DNA from: Lachnospiraceae bacterium
GTDB lineage: Bacteria; Bacillota; Clostridia; Lachnospirales; Lachnospiraceae
DNA length: 32,452 nucleotides
Direction: 5' to 3'
NCBI GenBank assembly: GCA_015057825.1
Contig: SVDN01000022.1
Span: 1-32,452, forward strand
Part shown: positions 23,926-32,145 of the stretch, piece after piece
Position numbering within the stretch: position 1 is the first letter of the stretch
Layout: each line of letters opens with the position of its first letter
Made by a program: the position numbers and the translations under genes
Notes under the pieces: generated by a model
Seen by the model: only the letters and a program-made list of their open reading frames with translations
The model's database searches: none
Told to the model about the DNA's origin: nothing

Positions 23926-24846
23926 TTATTTTCTGACTATCTTAAGATCCTCGATCATATCAAGGGCTGCCGCTCTTGCCGCATCGGCAAAGCCTTCTTC
24001 GCCGAAGTTTGCGTATTTTTCTTGTTTGTATGCGGCGATTATGCCTCTTGAAGAGTTAACTATAGCGCCAAGTCCGTCTTCGTTGAAGAAAGAAACAAGG
24101 TCTTTGCCTTTACCACCTTGGGCACCGTAACCCGGCACTAAAATAAAGGATTTCGGCATGATTTTACGAAGCTTTGCACCCATTTCCGGATAGGTTGCTC
24201 CCACAACGGCTCCAACATAGGAATAATCATCTCCCATATGAAGCTCGCCCCATTTGGCAACCTGTTCACCCACAAGCTCGTATAAAGGCTTGCCGTCAAT
24301 AAGTCTGTCTTGGAACTCGCCGCTGCTTTTATTTGAAGTCTTAACAAGTATGAAAAGACCCTTCTTTTCTTCCTTGCAAACATCAATAAAAGGAATAATG
24401 CCGTCAGAGCCGAGATATGGATTGATTGTGGCAAAATCCTCATTAAAGGCATTCACAAAATTTAAACCAATCTTTGTTTTGCCAAGATGGCCCGTAGCAT
24501 AGGCTGCGGAGGTGGTTCCGATGTCTCCGCGCTTAATATCCGCAATTACAACAAGACCGTTTTCTTTTGCATATTTACATGTTTCATTATAAGCTACAAG
24601 TCCCGGAATACCAAACTGTTCATACATGGCAATCTGAGGTTTTACGGCAGGCACAATATCGGCAATGGCATCAATAAGGGCTACATTGTAATCCCAAACC
24701 GCTTTTGCCGCACCTTCCAAAGTCTCACCGCATTCTTTGAATGCCTTTTCTTTAATATGCGTCGGAATGTAATCCAACATAGGGTCAAGACCCACAACCA
24801 CCGGTGCTCCGGTTGTTTTTATCTTTTTAATAAGTTCGTTAATCAT
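23926..24846 (-). CDS. pyrF: Orotidine 5'-phosphate decarboxylase (type 2)
   Basis: 306 residues, the longer type 2 form. VVVGLDPMLDYIP at the start, catalytic DIKRGD with Asp103, Lys105 and Asp108, and the C-terminal phosphate-binding region VPGYGAQGGKG and NSSRGI. It converts OMP to UMP. AAGGAG lies 5 bases before the ATG. The 22-base gap after pyrC and 31-base gap before pyrK indicate one transcript. Confidence 0.96.
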   Translation of the reverse strand: MINELIKKIKTTGAPVVVGLDPMLDYIPTHIKEKAFKECGETLEGAAKAVWDYNVALIDAIADIVPAVKPQIAMYEQFGIPGLVAYNETCKYAKENGLVVIADIKRGDIGTTSAAYATGHLGKTKIGLNFVNAFNEDFATINPYLGSDGIIPFIDVCKEEKKGLFILVKTSNKSSGEFQDRLIDGKPLYELVGEQVAKWGELHMGDDYSYVGAVVGATYPEMGAKLRKIMPKSFILVPGYGAQGGKGKDLVSFFNEDGLGAIVNSSRGIIAAYKQEKYANFGEEGFADAARAAALDMIEDLKIVRK

Positions 24847-24868
24847 GATTTCTCCTTAAATTTAAAGC

Positions 24869-26140
24869 TTAAGCTTCGTAAACGACATTTCCGTTTACGA
24901 TTGTTCTTTTTATTTTACCAAATACTTCATATCCGTCAAATGGTGAATTGTTTGATTTTGAATGAAATTTATTTATGTCAATCTTATATGCATTATCTAT
25001 GTCGATTATTGCAATATCCGCCGGCTTTCCAACGCTTATATCGCCTTTGTCCGTCTCCAAGATTTTAGCCGGATTACAGCTCATCATCTCAACAAGGCGT
25101 TTTAAGTCAATATAACCTTCCTTTACAAGATATGTATATGAAAGTGCAAAGGCTGTTTCCAGGCCTACGATTCCGCATGGTGCATTTAAAAAGCCTTTGT
25201 CTTTTTCATCTTTTGCATGTGGAGCGTGGTCTGTGGAAATCGCATCTATTATGCCTTCTTTTATGCCGTTTTTCAAGGCTTCCACATCAGCCTTTGTTCT
25301 TACCGGTGGATTCATCTTATAATTTGAATCATTTAAATCCACCATATCTTCCGTCAAAACAAAGTGATGTGGGCAAATCTCAGCCGTAAGATAAGCTCCC
25401 TGAGCCTTTCCTTCTTTTATGTAATTAACCGATTCTTTTGTGGAACAATGACAAAGATGAAGCCTTGCTCCTGTCATAAGACTTAAGCCTATGTCTCTTG
25501 TGGCAATAACATCTTCCACGTCGTTGGAAACGCCCCCTACTCCAAGGGCATCGGCCAATTTTCCCGCATTTACCACGCAGCCTTTAACCATGGTGATTTC
25601 TTCGCAATGAGCAAAAACAGGAAGATTCTCTTTTGCGGCAATTTCCATGGCTTCTTTGTATAATGCCGCATCCATTACGGATTTGCCGTCTTCGGAAATG
25701 GCGCAAATTCCCGCTTCTTTCATGCCCTTAATATCCGCAAGTTCTTTGCCTTGCTGACCTTTTGTTACGGCACCTATGGGCAAAACGTTTACTTTTGCAT
25801 CTGCCGCTTTATCAAGAATATATTTCACCGTATCTACACTGTCGCAGGCCGGCTTTGTATTTGGCATTGCGCAAATTGTTGTATATCCTCCCGCTGCAGC
25901 TGCCTCACATCCGCTTATTATGGTCTCTTTGTGCTCAAATCCCGGTTCTCTAAGGTGCGTATGCAAATCAATAAGACCCGGAATAACAATACAGCCGGTA
26001 GCATCTTCAATTTTGTCGGCGTCTTTTTCTATGTTTTTTGCGACCTCTTTTACAAGTCCGTCTTCAACATAAACGTCCAAAATATCATCTGCTCCGGTTG
26101 CGGGATTTATATATCTTCCATTTTTTATAATTAATTTCAT
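24869..26140 (-). CDS. pyrC: Dihydroorotase
   Basis: 423 residues of the class I amidohydrolase type. The metal site begins at DLHTHLREPG (58-67, with His60 and His62); further ligands are expected in VFAHCEE and LCHCST, and STDHAPH is the conserved acid motif. It cyclises carbamoyl aspartate to dihydroorotate. AAAGGA lies 8 bases before the ATG. It is the first enzyme gene of the pyr series, 68 bases after a MarR-type regulator gene. The gap holds an AAGATG/CATCTT stem with an inner GCTT/AAGC helix but no PyrR-binding loop that I can recognise. Confidence 0.96.
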   Translation of the reverse strand: MKLIIKNGRYINPATGADDILDVYVEDGLVKEVAKNIEKDADKIEDATGCIVIPGLIDLHTHLREPGFEHKETIISGCEAAAAGGYTTICAMPNTKPACDSVDTVKYILDKAADAKVNVLPIGAVTKGQQGKELADIKGMKEAGICAISEDGKSVMDAALYKEAMEIAAKENLPVFAHCEEITMVKGCVVNAGKLADALGVGGVSNDVEDVIATRDIGLSLMTGARLHLCHCSTKESVNYIKEGKAQGAYLTAEICPHHFVLTEDMVDLNDSNYKMNPPVRTKADVEALKNGIKEGIIDAISTDHAPHAKDEKDKGFLNAPCGIVGLETAFALSYTYLVKEGYIDLKRLVEMMSCNPAKILETDKGDISVGKPADIAIIDIDNAYKIDINKFHSKSNNSPFDGYEVFGKIKRTIVNGNVVYEA

Positions 26141-26208
26141 AATATGGTTCCTTTCATAATATAAGATGCTTCCGCAAGCGAAAACATCTTTTTAAAAACT
26201 TGTTTTAT

Positions 26209-26667
26209 TTAATTCATGTCAGGATCTTTGTAGTAAGGAACCTCATGCATTTCATCCGACATGGTCTTAAGAATTCGCTTAAGGGTTTCCACATCTTCTT
26301 TTGAAAGAACTCTTTCCATTCTTGCCATAACCGTTTTAACGTAGTCATAGCTCATATTGTAGTATTTGAGGTATTTTTCCGTAACCTCCAAGTGAAACTC
26401 TCTCTTATCTTTTGTAGACTGAACTCTGTTTATATATCCTTTTTTAATAAGGCAATTAACTTTATATGCCGCATTCGGTGATGAAACATCGATAAATTTG
26501 GCAAATTCGTTAACCGTAGGCTTATCCATGGCATATATTACTTCCATACAGAAAGATTCAACCGTAGAAAGAGTTGCTTCTCTGTCCCCGAAATTCATAA
26601 ATGCATGCTTGTAGAAATTTAATTTAAACTTCGTATAAACACGGTTAAAAGCCTCTACTAACTTCAT
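26209..26667 (-). CDS. MarR-family regulator preceding the pyr genes
   Basis: 152 residues. The winged helix is visible as VNEFAKFIDVSSPNAAYKVNCLIKKGYINRVQSTKDKREFHLEVT (about 54-98), with flanking helices for dimerisation. AAAGGAAG precedes the ATG by about 7 bases. It has its own promoter (26729-26757), and the 68-base gap to pyrC contains no terminator, so it may head the pyr transcript. Similar MarR proteins head pyrimidine or unrelated clusters in Lachnospiraceae; whether this one responds to pyrimidines is unknown. Confidence 0.87.
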   Translation of the reverse strand: MKLVEAFNRVYTKFKLNFYKHAFMNFGDREATLSTVESFCMEVIYAMDKPTVNEFAKFIDVSSPNAAYKVNCLIKKGYINRVQSTKDKREFHLEVTEKYLKYYNMSYDYVKTVMARMERVLSKEDVETLKRILKTMSDEMHEVPYYKDPDMN

Positions 26668-26728
26668 CCTGATACTTCCTTTCGCTATAAGCTTAAGTAT
26701 GAATTTATCTAAAATAATTTACTTATTA

Positions 26729-26757
26729 ATTCTAACAAATCTTGCTTCTTTTATCAA
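26729..26757 (-). promoter_or_regulatory. Promoter of the MarR-pyr unit
   Basis: Minus-strand TTGATA (26757-26752), a 17-base spacer and TAGAAT (26734-26729). TAAGTA and TACTTA arms straddle the region just after the -10 and are a possible site for autoregulation by the MarR product. The start codon follows about 60 bases after the -10. Confidence 0.75.
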
Positions 26758-26769
26758 TAATTAAAGTTC

Positions 26770-26813
26770 AAAAAAAGGCGGAAGCCATAAATCTTTCGTT
26801 CATGGTTTCCGCC
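26770..26813 (-). terminator. Intrinsic terminator of hsp20
   Basis: GGCGGAAGCCAT (26777-26788) and ATGGTTTCCGCC (26802-26813) form a 12-bp stem with one wobble pair, followed on the minus strand by seven T. It separates hsp20 from the MarR promoter just downstream. Confidence 0.92.
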
Positions 26814-26863
26814 CTCGGATCAAAAGCTGTTTAATTCAAGGCATATGCCCCAAATATTTTCAT

Positions 26864-27313
26864 TTATGCGATTGAAATAAGTTTCTTCTCGTCTTCCTTC
26901 TTCTGAAGGTTATCAGGAAATTCCAACTTCAATACGCCATTTTCAAAGCCGGCATTGATGTCATTTTCGGTAACATCCTTGCCAACATAAAAGCTTCTCT
27001 TGCAACTTCCGAAATATCTTTCACGACGTAAGTAGTTGCCTTTATCATCTTTCTTCTCGTCTTCTTTCTTTGTAACGGCGCTTATTGTTAAGTTGCCGTC
27101 CTTAAGCTCTGCTGTAATGTCTTCTTTATTGTATCCCGGCAGCTCAACCTCAAGTTTGTACTTACCATCTTCGTGTTTAATATCCGTTTTCATCATAGAA
27201 AGTTCTTTGTTGCCCATATTTCCGAGGAAGTCATCTCCGAAAAAGTCTTCAAAGAATGCAGGTGCTGTAAAAAAGTCATCAACGTAACAATTGTTTTTTC
27301 TTGGTAATAACAT
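26864..27313 (-). CDS. Small heat-shock protein, Hsp20/alpha-crystallin family
   Basis: 149 residues. An N-terminal arm (LLPRKNN...DDFFTAPAFFEDFFGDDF) is followed by the alpha-crystallin domain (about 48-145), with MKTDIKHEDGKYKLEVELPGYNKEDITAELKDGNLTI split over its first strands. The domain ends in the GVLKLEFP motif (about 128-135). It holds unfolded proteins as an oligomeric chaperone in the cytoplasm. AGGAG lies 9 bases before the ATG, after a leader of about 125 nt. It is a single-gene unit with a CIRCE element over its -35 and a terminator after it, so HrcA repression is very likely. Confidence 0.93.
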   Translation of the reverse strand: MLLPRKNNCYVDDFFTAPAFFEDFFGDDFLGNMGNKELSMMKTDIKHEDGKYKLEVELPGYNKEDITAELKDGNLTISAVTKKEDEKKDDKGNYLRRERYFGSCKRSFYVGKDVTENDINAGFENGVLKLEFPDNLQKKEDEKKLISIA

Positions 27314-27444
27314 AGGTCATCGCTCCTTTTCTTTAAATTCGTCTTCATCTCAAAGCTTAGTGCTTTAAGACTCGGGCTGTTTTTTGCTGTTTTTTCAAGC
27401 AGATGTTTGTTTTATCTGTTTGACTATATCTATTTGATATATTA

Positions 27445-27473
27445 TATATAGCACATATTGTTAGCACTGTCAA
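27445..27473 (-). promoter_or_regulatory. Promoter of hsp20
   Basis: Minus-strand TTGACA (27473-27468), a 17-base spacer and TATATA (27450-27445). The -35 lies inside the CIRCE element. Confidence 0.85.
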
Positions 27474-27487
27474 GAGGTGAGTGCTAA
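27461..27487. promoter_or_regulatory. CIRCE element (HrcA operator)
   Basis: TTAGCACTG (27461-27469), nine bases, then GAGTGCTAA (27479-27487). The consensus is TTAGCACTC-N9-GAGTGCTAA, so seventeen of eighteen conserved bases match. It covers the hsp20 -35. hrcA is not in the window. The rest of 27314-27703 holds the hsp20 leader and the divergent por promoter; no further gene is convincing. Confidence 0.93.
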
Positions 27488-27611
27488 ATTGTTTTCCCCC
27501 TATTTTTCATCACCCGGCTCCTAAATTGCTCTATTTTCCGTGCTTTTCACTCAAAGCTTCTTTTAAGTGAATTATTTTCATCTTAAAATTGACATTTTTT
27601 CATTAAAATTA

Positions 27612-27639
27612 TTTACAAATTTTTTCCAGCTGATATAAT
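27612..27639 (+). promoter_or_regulatory. Promoter of porC
   Basis: TTTACA (27612-27617), a 16-base spacer and TATAAT (27634-27639). The leader contains AGATGAA-ACGAA-TTCATCT (27671-27689), a 7-bp stem ending close to the AAGGAG ribosome-binding site of porC; it may be an operator or a translational element. An earlier TTGACA at about 27588 is too far from the -10. Confidence 0.7.
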
Positions 27640-27703
27640 AAGACTCAACTTGAGAAATTGTTCAACATGAAGATGAAACGAATTCATCTAAAGAAGGAGT
27701 AAT

Positions 27704-28309
27704 ATGAATAAGAAAGCTAATAACAATATTGAAATCAGATGGCATGGTCGCGGCGGACAGGGAGCTAAAACAGCAGCTCTTCTCTTAGCCGATGTTGCTT
27801 TTAAAACAGGTAAATATGTTCAAGGTTTCCCTGAATACGGTCCTGAAAGAATGGGCGCACCTATCACTGCATTTAACCGTATCAGCGACGGTGAAATCCG
27901 TGTACATTCTCATATTTACAGACCTGACTATGTTGTTGTTGTTGACGATTCTTTATTGGAGTCGGTAGATGTTACCGCAGGTCTTAAAAAAGACGGTGCA
28001 ATCATCGTAAATACAACAATGGACGCTTCAGAAGTAGCCGAAAAACTCGGCGGTTTCGAAGGCAATATTGTTACAATAGATGCAAAGAAAATTTCAATGG
28101 AAGCTTTGGGCAAGAACTACCCTAACTCTCCTATGCTTGCAACAGCAGTTGCCGTAAGTAACGTTATGGATGAGGATGTATTCCTTGATGAAATGCTTAA
28201 TTCATATAAGCACAAATTCGCATCAAAGCCGGAAGTAATCGAAGGAAACATGAATGCACTTAAAATGACTCTTGAGGAAATAAACCGCAAAGTCAAAGCC
28301 GTAGCATAA
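27704..28309 (+). CDS. porC: Pyruvate:ferredoxin oxidoreductase, gamma subunit
   Basis: 201 residues. IRWHGRGGQGAKTAALLLAD (about 11-30) and FPEYGPERMGAPITAFNRI are the typical start of the gamma subunit of 2-oxoacid:acceptor oxidoreductases. Together with alpha, beta and delta it forms the heterotetrameric enzyme that oxidises pyruvate to acetyl-CoA and reduces ferredoxin. Most Clostridia use the single-chain NifJ instead, so a four-gene version is a useful marker. AAGGAG lies just before the ATG. A 107-base gap with a perfect stem-loop separates it from porD. Confidence 0.92.
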   Translation: MNKKANNNIEIRWHGRGGQGAKTAALLLADVAFKTGKYVQGFPEYGPERMGAPITAFNRISDGEIRVHSHIYRPDYVVVVDDSLLESVDVTAGLKKDGAIIVNTTMDASEVAEKLGGFEGNIVTIDAKKISMEALGKNYPNSPMLATAVAVSNVMDEDVFLDEMLNSYKHKFASKPEVIEGNMNALKMTLEEINRKVKAVA

Positions 28310-28342
28310 TTCTTATAACATATTATTATATAGAAAAATCAA

Positions 28343-28369
28343 CGACATCTGTTAAATAAACAGATGTCG
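28343..28369 (+). other. Perfect stem-loop between porC and porD
   Basis: CGACATCTGTT (28343-28353) and AACAGATGTCG (28359-28369) give an 11-bp perfect stem with the loop AAATA. It is followed by AATTTTATAG, a weak T run. It may partially terminate or protect the 3' end of the porC message, changing the ratio of gamma to the other subunits. I saw no separate promoter for porDAB with both boxes well placed. Confidence 0.75.
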
Positions 28370-28416
28370 AATTTTATAGTCAAAATCAGATAAATAATCC
28401 ACAGAAAGGTTTAGAT

Positions 28417-28719
28417 ATGAGAACAGATATTTCAAAAATCAATCTTGAAAGTCCCTACACAGATCTGACTGAAGGTCTTAAAGTTTTTAACGGCGGTACT
28501 TCAAAGCAGTTCCATACAGGTGAATGGCGAACCAATACTCCTGTTTTTCATGCGGATAAATGCAAACAATGCTTGCTTTGTGCTCCGGTCTGTCCGGACT
28601 CTTCCATTCCCGTTAAAGACGGCAAACGCGGCGACTTTTTATACGACTATTGCAAGGGCTGCGGCATTTGTGCAAAAGCATGCCCATTTGATGCAATTTC
28701 AATGAAGGAGGGTAAATAA
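28417..28719 (+). CDS. porD: Pyruvate:ferredoxin oxidoreductase, delta (ferredoxin-like) subunit
   Basis: 100 residues with two [4Fe-4S] motifs in the C-terminal half: CKQCLLCAPVCP (about 49-60) and CKGCGICAKACP (about 79-90). It carries electrons from the catalytic subunits to ferredoxin. AGAAAGG precedes the ATG. Its stop overlaps the porA start by one base (TAATG), so the subunits are translationally coupled. Confidence 0.93.
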   Translation: MRTDISKINLESPYTDLTEGLKVFNGGTSKQFHTGEWRTNTPVFHADKCKQCLLCAPVCPDSSIPVKDGKRGDFLYDYCKGCGICAKACPFDAISMKEGK

Positions 28720-29903
28720 TGGCTATCAGAGAACGTATGTCGGGAAACGAAGCCGTTTCCTATGCAATAAAACAAATCAATCCGGACGTAATGCCTGCCT
28801 TCCCGATTACTCCGTCTACGGAAATACCTCAATATGTTTCAACTTATATTGCAAACGGCGAAATCGATACGGAATTTATCCCGGTTGAAAGCGAGCATTC
28901 ATCCATGAGTGCGGCTGTAGGTGCCAGCGCTGCCGGTGCAAGAACATTAACGGCCACATCCAGCTGCGGTATGGCACTTATGTGGGAAGAGCTTTATATA
29001 GCGGCTTCCAACAGACTTCCTATTGCTCTTGCTCTTGTAAACAGAACTTTATCCGGACCGATCAATATCAACTGCGATCATACCGACAGTATGGGCGCAA
29101 GGGATTCGGGCTGGATTCAAATATATTCCGAAAACAATCAGGAAGCTTATGACAATTTCGTTCAGGCATACAGAATTGCCGAACATCCCGATGTTCGCCT
29201 TCCTATTATGATTTGCCAGGACGGTTTTATTACAAGCCATGGTGTTGAAAACATTTCTCTTTTGGAAGATGACTTGGTAAAAAACTTTGTGGGCGAATAC
29301 AATCCGGAAGAATATCTTTTAAATGCGGGAAATCCTATGGCTCTCGGTACTTACTCCGTTACCAATTTCTGCATGGAAGCAAACAAGCTTCAAGAAATTG
29401 CAATGGAAAATGCAAAACAGGTTATATTGGATGTTGCAAAAGAATTCGAGCAAATAAGCGGCAGGAAATACGCCTTCTTCGAAGAATACAAATTAGAAGA
29501 TGCTGACTATGCAATGGTAATCATCAACTCCGCTGCCGGTACCGCAAAAGATGCCATTGATGTTTTAAGAGAAAGCGGCAAAAAAGTTGGACTTCTTAAA
29601 ATAAGAGTATTCAGACCTTTCCCTGAAGATGAAATTGCCAAGGCTTTGGCTCATGTAAAAGGCCTTGCGATTATGGACAGAGCCGACAGCTACAGAGGCG
29701 GCGGCGGTCCTTTGGGCGTTGAGGTTCGAAGTGCGCTTTTCAAAAACAAAGTTATGTTGGACAGCGTAAACTTTATCTACGGTCTTGGCGGACGTGATTT
29801 TACAACGGGAGACGTTGCGGATATTTTCGAAACTCTGGAAGATATTGTTGAACGCGGTGCAAAGCCCGTTGATTACAAATACATTGGATTAAGGGAGGCG
29901 TAA
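28719..29903 (+). CDS. porA: Pyruvate:ferredoxin oxidoreductase, alpha subunit
   Basis: 394 residues. The start SGNEAVSYAIKQINPDVMPAFPITPSTEIP, then EHSSMSAAVGASAAGARTLTATSS and CDHTDSMGARDSGWIQ are characteristic of PorA. The last stretch is found in pyruvate-specific enzymes. It forms the pyruvate-binding half of the active site together with the beta subunit. GGAGGG lies 4-5 bases before the ATG inside the end of porD. porB begins 4 bases after its stop. Confidence 0.94.
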   Translation: MAIRERMSGNEAVSYAIKQINPDVMPAFPITPSTEIPQYVSTYIANGEIDTEFIPVESEHSSMSAAVGASAAGARTLTATSSCGMALMWEELYIAASNRLPIALALVNRTLSGPININCDHTDSMGARDSGWIQIYSENNQEAYDNFVQAYRIAEHPDVRLPIMICQDGFITSHGVENISLLEDDLVKNFVGEYNPEEYLLNAGNPMALGTYSVTNFCMEANKLQEIAMENAKQVILDVAKEFEQISGRKYAFFEEYKLEDADYAMVIINSAAGTAKDAIDVLRESGKKVGLLKIRVFRPFPEDEIAKALAHVKGLAIMDRADSYRGGGGPLGVEVRSALFKNKVMLDSVNFIYGLGGRDFTTGDVADIFETLEDIVERGAKPVDYKYIGLREA

Positions 29904-29906
29904 AAA

Positions 29907-30842
29907 ATGAGCGAATCATTAGCACTTAAAGATATAATGAATAAGCCCGATCGTCTTGCCCCGGGTCACAGAATGTGTGCGGGTTGCGGAGCCACAATAG
30001 GCGTTCGTGCCGTACTTCGCGGACTTCATGAGGGAGACCATGCCGTTATCGGCAATGCAACAAGTTGCCTTGAGGTATCCTCATTTATTTATCCTTACAC
30101 AGCTTGGGAAGACAGCTACATACACAATGCCTTTGAAAATGCCGGCGCCACTCTTTCGGGTGTCGAAACGGCATACAAGATATTAAAGAAAAAAGGTAAA
30201 GTCAAAGAAAATTATAAATTTATCACTTTCGGCGGTGACGGCGGTACATACGATATAGGATTCCAATCCCTTTCGGGAGCAATGGAACGCGGACATGACA
30301 TGGTTTATGTTTGCTACGATAACGGCGCTTACATGAATACGGGTATTCAGCGTTCATCCGCGACCCCTATGTATGCGGATACAACCACAACACCTGCCGG
30401 TAAGGTTTCAAACGGTAAGCCTCAATACAGAAAAGATTTGGCATCCATTATTGCCGAACATCATGTAGCTTATGTCGGTCAAACAACCTTTACAAAAGAT
30501 TTTAAAGATATTCACAGAAAATCAGAAGCCGCAATATATGCGGAAGGTCCGGCATTTCTTAATGTTATGACTCCTTGTCCGAGAGGCTGGAGATATGAAA
30601 CATCCGAAATAATGGAAATATGCCGTCTTGCGGTTGAAACATGCTATTGGCCGCTTTTCGAATACGATCACGGCAAATGGATTTTAAATTATGAACCAAA
30701 AAACAAGCTTCCTATTGAAGACTTCTTAAAACCGCAAGGTAGATTTAAACATTTGTTTAAAGCCGGAAACGAGCATTTAATCGAAAGTTTCCAAGAAGAA
30801 GTAGACAGAAGATGGGAAGAACTTCTTAAGAAATGCAATTGA
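29907..30842 (+). CDS. porB: Pyruvate:ferredoxin oxidoreductase, beta subunit
   Basis: 311 residues. A [4Fe-4S] cluster site uses Cys24, Cys27 (MCAGCGA), Cys54 and Cys224 (TPCPRGW). The thiamine diphosphate motif runs from GDGGTYDIG (110-118) to the conserved Asn in CYDNGAYMNTGIQRS. Closely similar stretches occur in pyruvate synthase PorB, supporting pyruvate rather than branched-chain oxoacids as substrate, though this is by family resemblance. AGGGAGG precedes the ATG by 7 bases. A perfect terminator follows 60 bases after the stop. Confidence 0.94.
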   Translation: MSESLALKDIMNKPDRLAPGHRMCAGCGATIGVRAVLRGLHEGDHAVIGNATSCLEVSSFIYPYTAWEDSYIHNAFENAGATLSGVETAYKILKKKGKVKENYKFITFGGDGGTYDIGFQSLSGAMERGHDMVYVCYDNGAYMNTGIQRSSATPMYADTTTTPAGKVSNGKPQYRKDLASIIAEHHVAYVGQTTFTKDFKDIHRKSEAAIYAEGPAFLNVMTPCPRGWRYETSEIMEICRLAVETCYWPLFEYDHGKWILNYEPKNKLPIEDFLKPQGRFKHLFKAGNEHLIESFQEEVDRRWEELLKKCN

Positions 30843-30901
30843 CATTCTCTAACAATAACTTTTTAAACGCAAATTATATCGCGAACTTTCGTGATAAGGA
30901 C

Positions 30902-30933
30902 AGAAAAAAAGCACCTCGCGGTGCTTTTTTTCT
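30902..30933. terminator. Terminator of the por operon
   Basis: AGAAAAAAAGCACC (30902-30915), loop TCGC and GGTGCTTTTTTTCT (30920-30933): a perfect 14-bp stem with a tetraloop and T run, usable in both directions. Confidence 0.93.
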
Positions 30934-31110
30934 GATGTGGTTTGTTAAATGTATAATAAAAAAGGGAGGATGAAAGGCTTTTTAAAAGCCTATTCATATT
31001 ATGAAAAAATTTAATCAAATAGGTTTTATTTGATTGTAGGTTTATTATAAAATCCAAAAATGAATAAGTCATGCATTTTATGTTAAAGAAATAAAAATAT
31101 ACTATGAACA

Positions 31111-31248
31111 ATTTGTTAACATAAACCCCCATTTGCAATTTTGAGAAGTGTGATAAAACTGTTAAAAGCCTTGATTAAAGCCGACTTTTTGTGTAAAATG
31201 GTTTTAGTTTTCTATTTGTTAACAATGTTTTTTATCCGTTAACAAATA
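31111..31248. promoter_or_regulatory. Three ATTTGTTAAC-type palindromic sites upstream of lgt
   Basis: ATTTGTTAAC occurs at 31111-31120, TATTTGTTAAC at 31213-31223 and its exact inverse GTTAACAAATA at 31238-31248. The last two form a perfect 11-bp inverted repeat around 14 bases, and the second contains the palindrome TTGTTAACAA. They lie 82-220 bases before lgt in an intergenic stretch (30843-31329) that otherwise holds the por terminator, an AGGCTTTT/AAAAGCCT hairpin (about 30977), an AATCAAAT/ATTTGATT hairpin and no gene. They look like binding sites for a DNA-binding protein; which one is unknown. Confidence 0.55.
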
Positions 31249-31329
31249 AAAAGATTTATAAAAATATGATACTTTGATACTGTTATTATTTTTTTGAATA
31301 ATAAGCAATTAAATTTATAGGAAATAATT

Positions 31330-32145
31330 ATGTACAACGATTTATTTACAATTGGAAAATTTACTGTTCACGGATATGGTCTTATGATCGGTATCGGCGT
31401 TATTCTTTGCTATATTATGGCGGAATTCAGAGCAAGAAGAAAAGGTCTGGATCACGAAAGAATTTTCATGCTTACGATTTTTTGCCTTATTTTCGGCGCC
31501 ATCGGATCGAAAGTCCTTTACATCCTTACAAATTTGAAAAACATTATTGCCGATCCTTCGGTTTTACTTAACTTTTCCGACGGCTGGGTTTTGTACGGCG
31601 GAATAATCGGCGGTATTTTCGGTGGCTGGTTATATTGCAGGATCAAGAAAATGAACTTCCTTGATTACTTTGATATTGCCATTCCTTCCGTTGCCCTTGC
31701 ACAAGGATTCGGCCGTATTGGTTGTTTTCTTGCGGGTTGCTGCTATGGTAACGAAACCACATCTGCTTTCAGCGTAACATTCCACAATTCGGACTTTGCG
31801 CCAAACGGTGTACCGCTTATTCCTACTCAGCTTATGTCGTCGACATTTGACTTTTTGTTTTGCCTGCTTCTTATTTTCATAGCGGCAAAATTTGTTAAAC
31901 GCGGTCTTGTTTGCGGAACATACATGCTTGTTTACAGTGTGGGCAGATTCATTATCGAATTCTTCCGCGGAGATATGGCACGCGGTCATATCGGCGTTCT
32001 TTCAACATCACAGTTTATTGCGATATTTATCTTTATCGCCGGACTTATTGTGGTTTTACTTTCGGCCAAAGGAAAATTCGGAGAAAGAAACAGCGAAAAA
32101 GTTTCAAAAGAAAGTGTAGAAGCAAATGAGACAGATGGAATTTAA
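31330..32145 (+). CDS. lgt: Phosphatidylglycerol--prolipoprotein diacylglyceryl transferase
   Basis: 271 residues with seven hydrophobic segments. The Lgt signature is visible as FGRIGCFLAGCCYG (127-140, with the essential Arg129). HGYGLMIGIGV (14-24) supplies the conserved His/Tyr region, and GRFIIEFFRGD (about 206-216) is the C-terminal motif. It adds diacylglycerol to the lipobox cysteine of prolipoproteins in the membrane. AGGAAATAATT precedes the ATG. The 3' end is overlapped by a small gene. The C-terminal 20 residues are charged and lie in the cytoplasm. Confidence 0.96.
   Translation: MYNDLFTIGKFTVHGYGLMIGIGVILCYIMAEFRARRKGLDHERIFMLTIFCLIFGAIGSKVLYILTNLKNIIADPSVLLNFSDGWVLYGGIIGGIFGGWLYCRIKKMNFLDYFDIAIPSVALAQGFGRIGCFLAGCCYGNETTSAFSVTFHNSDFAPNGVPLIPTQLMSSTFDFLFCLLLIFIAAKFVKRGLVCGTYMLVYSVGRFIIEFFRGDMARGHIGVLSTSQFIAIFIFIAGLIVVLLSAKGKFGERNSEKVSKESVEANETDGI

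Noticed and set aside
26141-26208. PyrR-type attenuator before pyrC
   Set aside because: A stem exists, but it lacks a T run on the minus strand and the conserved PyrR-binding loop.
27531-27581. 16-residue frame MKIIHLKEALSEKHGK upstream of the CIRCE element
   Set aside because: It reads like a gene start but has no ribosome-binding site and stops at once; it may be a chance frame or a remnant too short to call.
30863-31138. 91-residue minus-strand frame after porB
   Set aside because: It crosses the por terminator, is made mostly of AT-driven Phe, Lys and Ile codons, and has no start signals.
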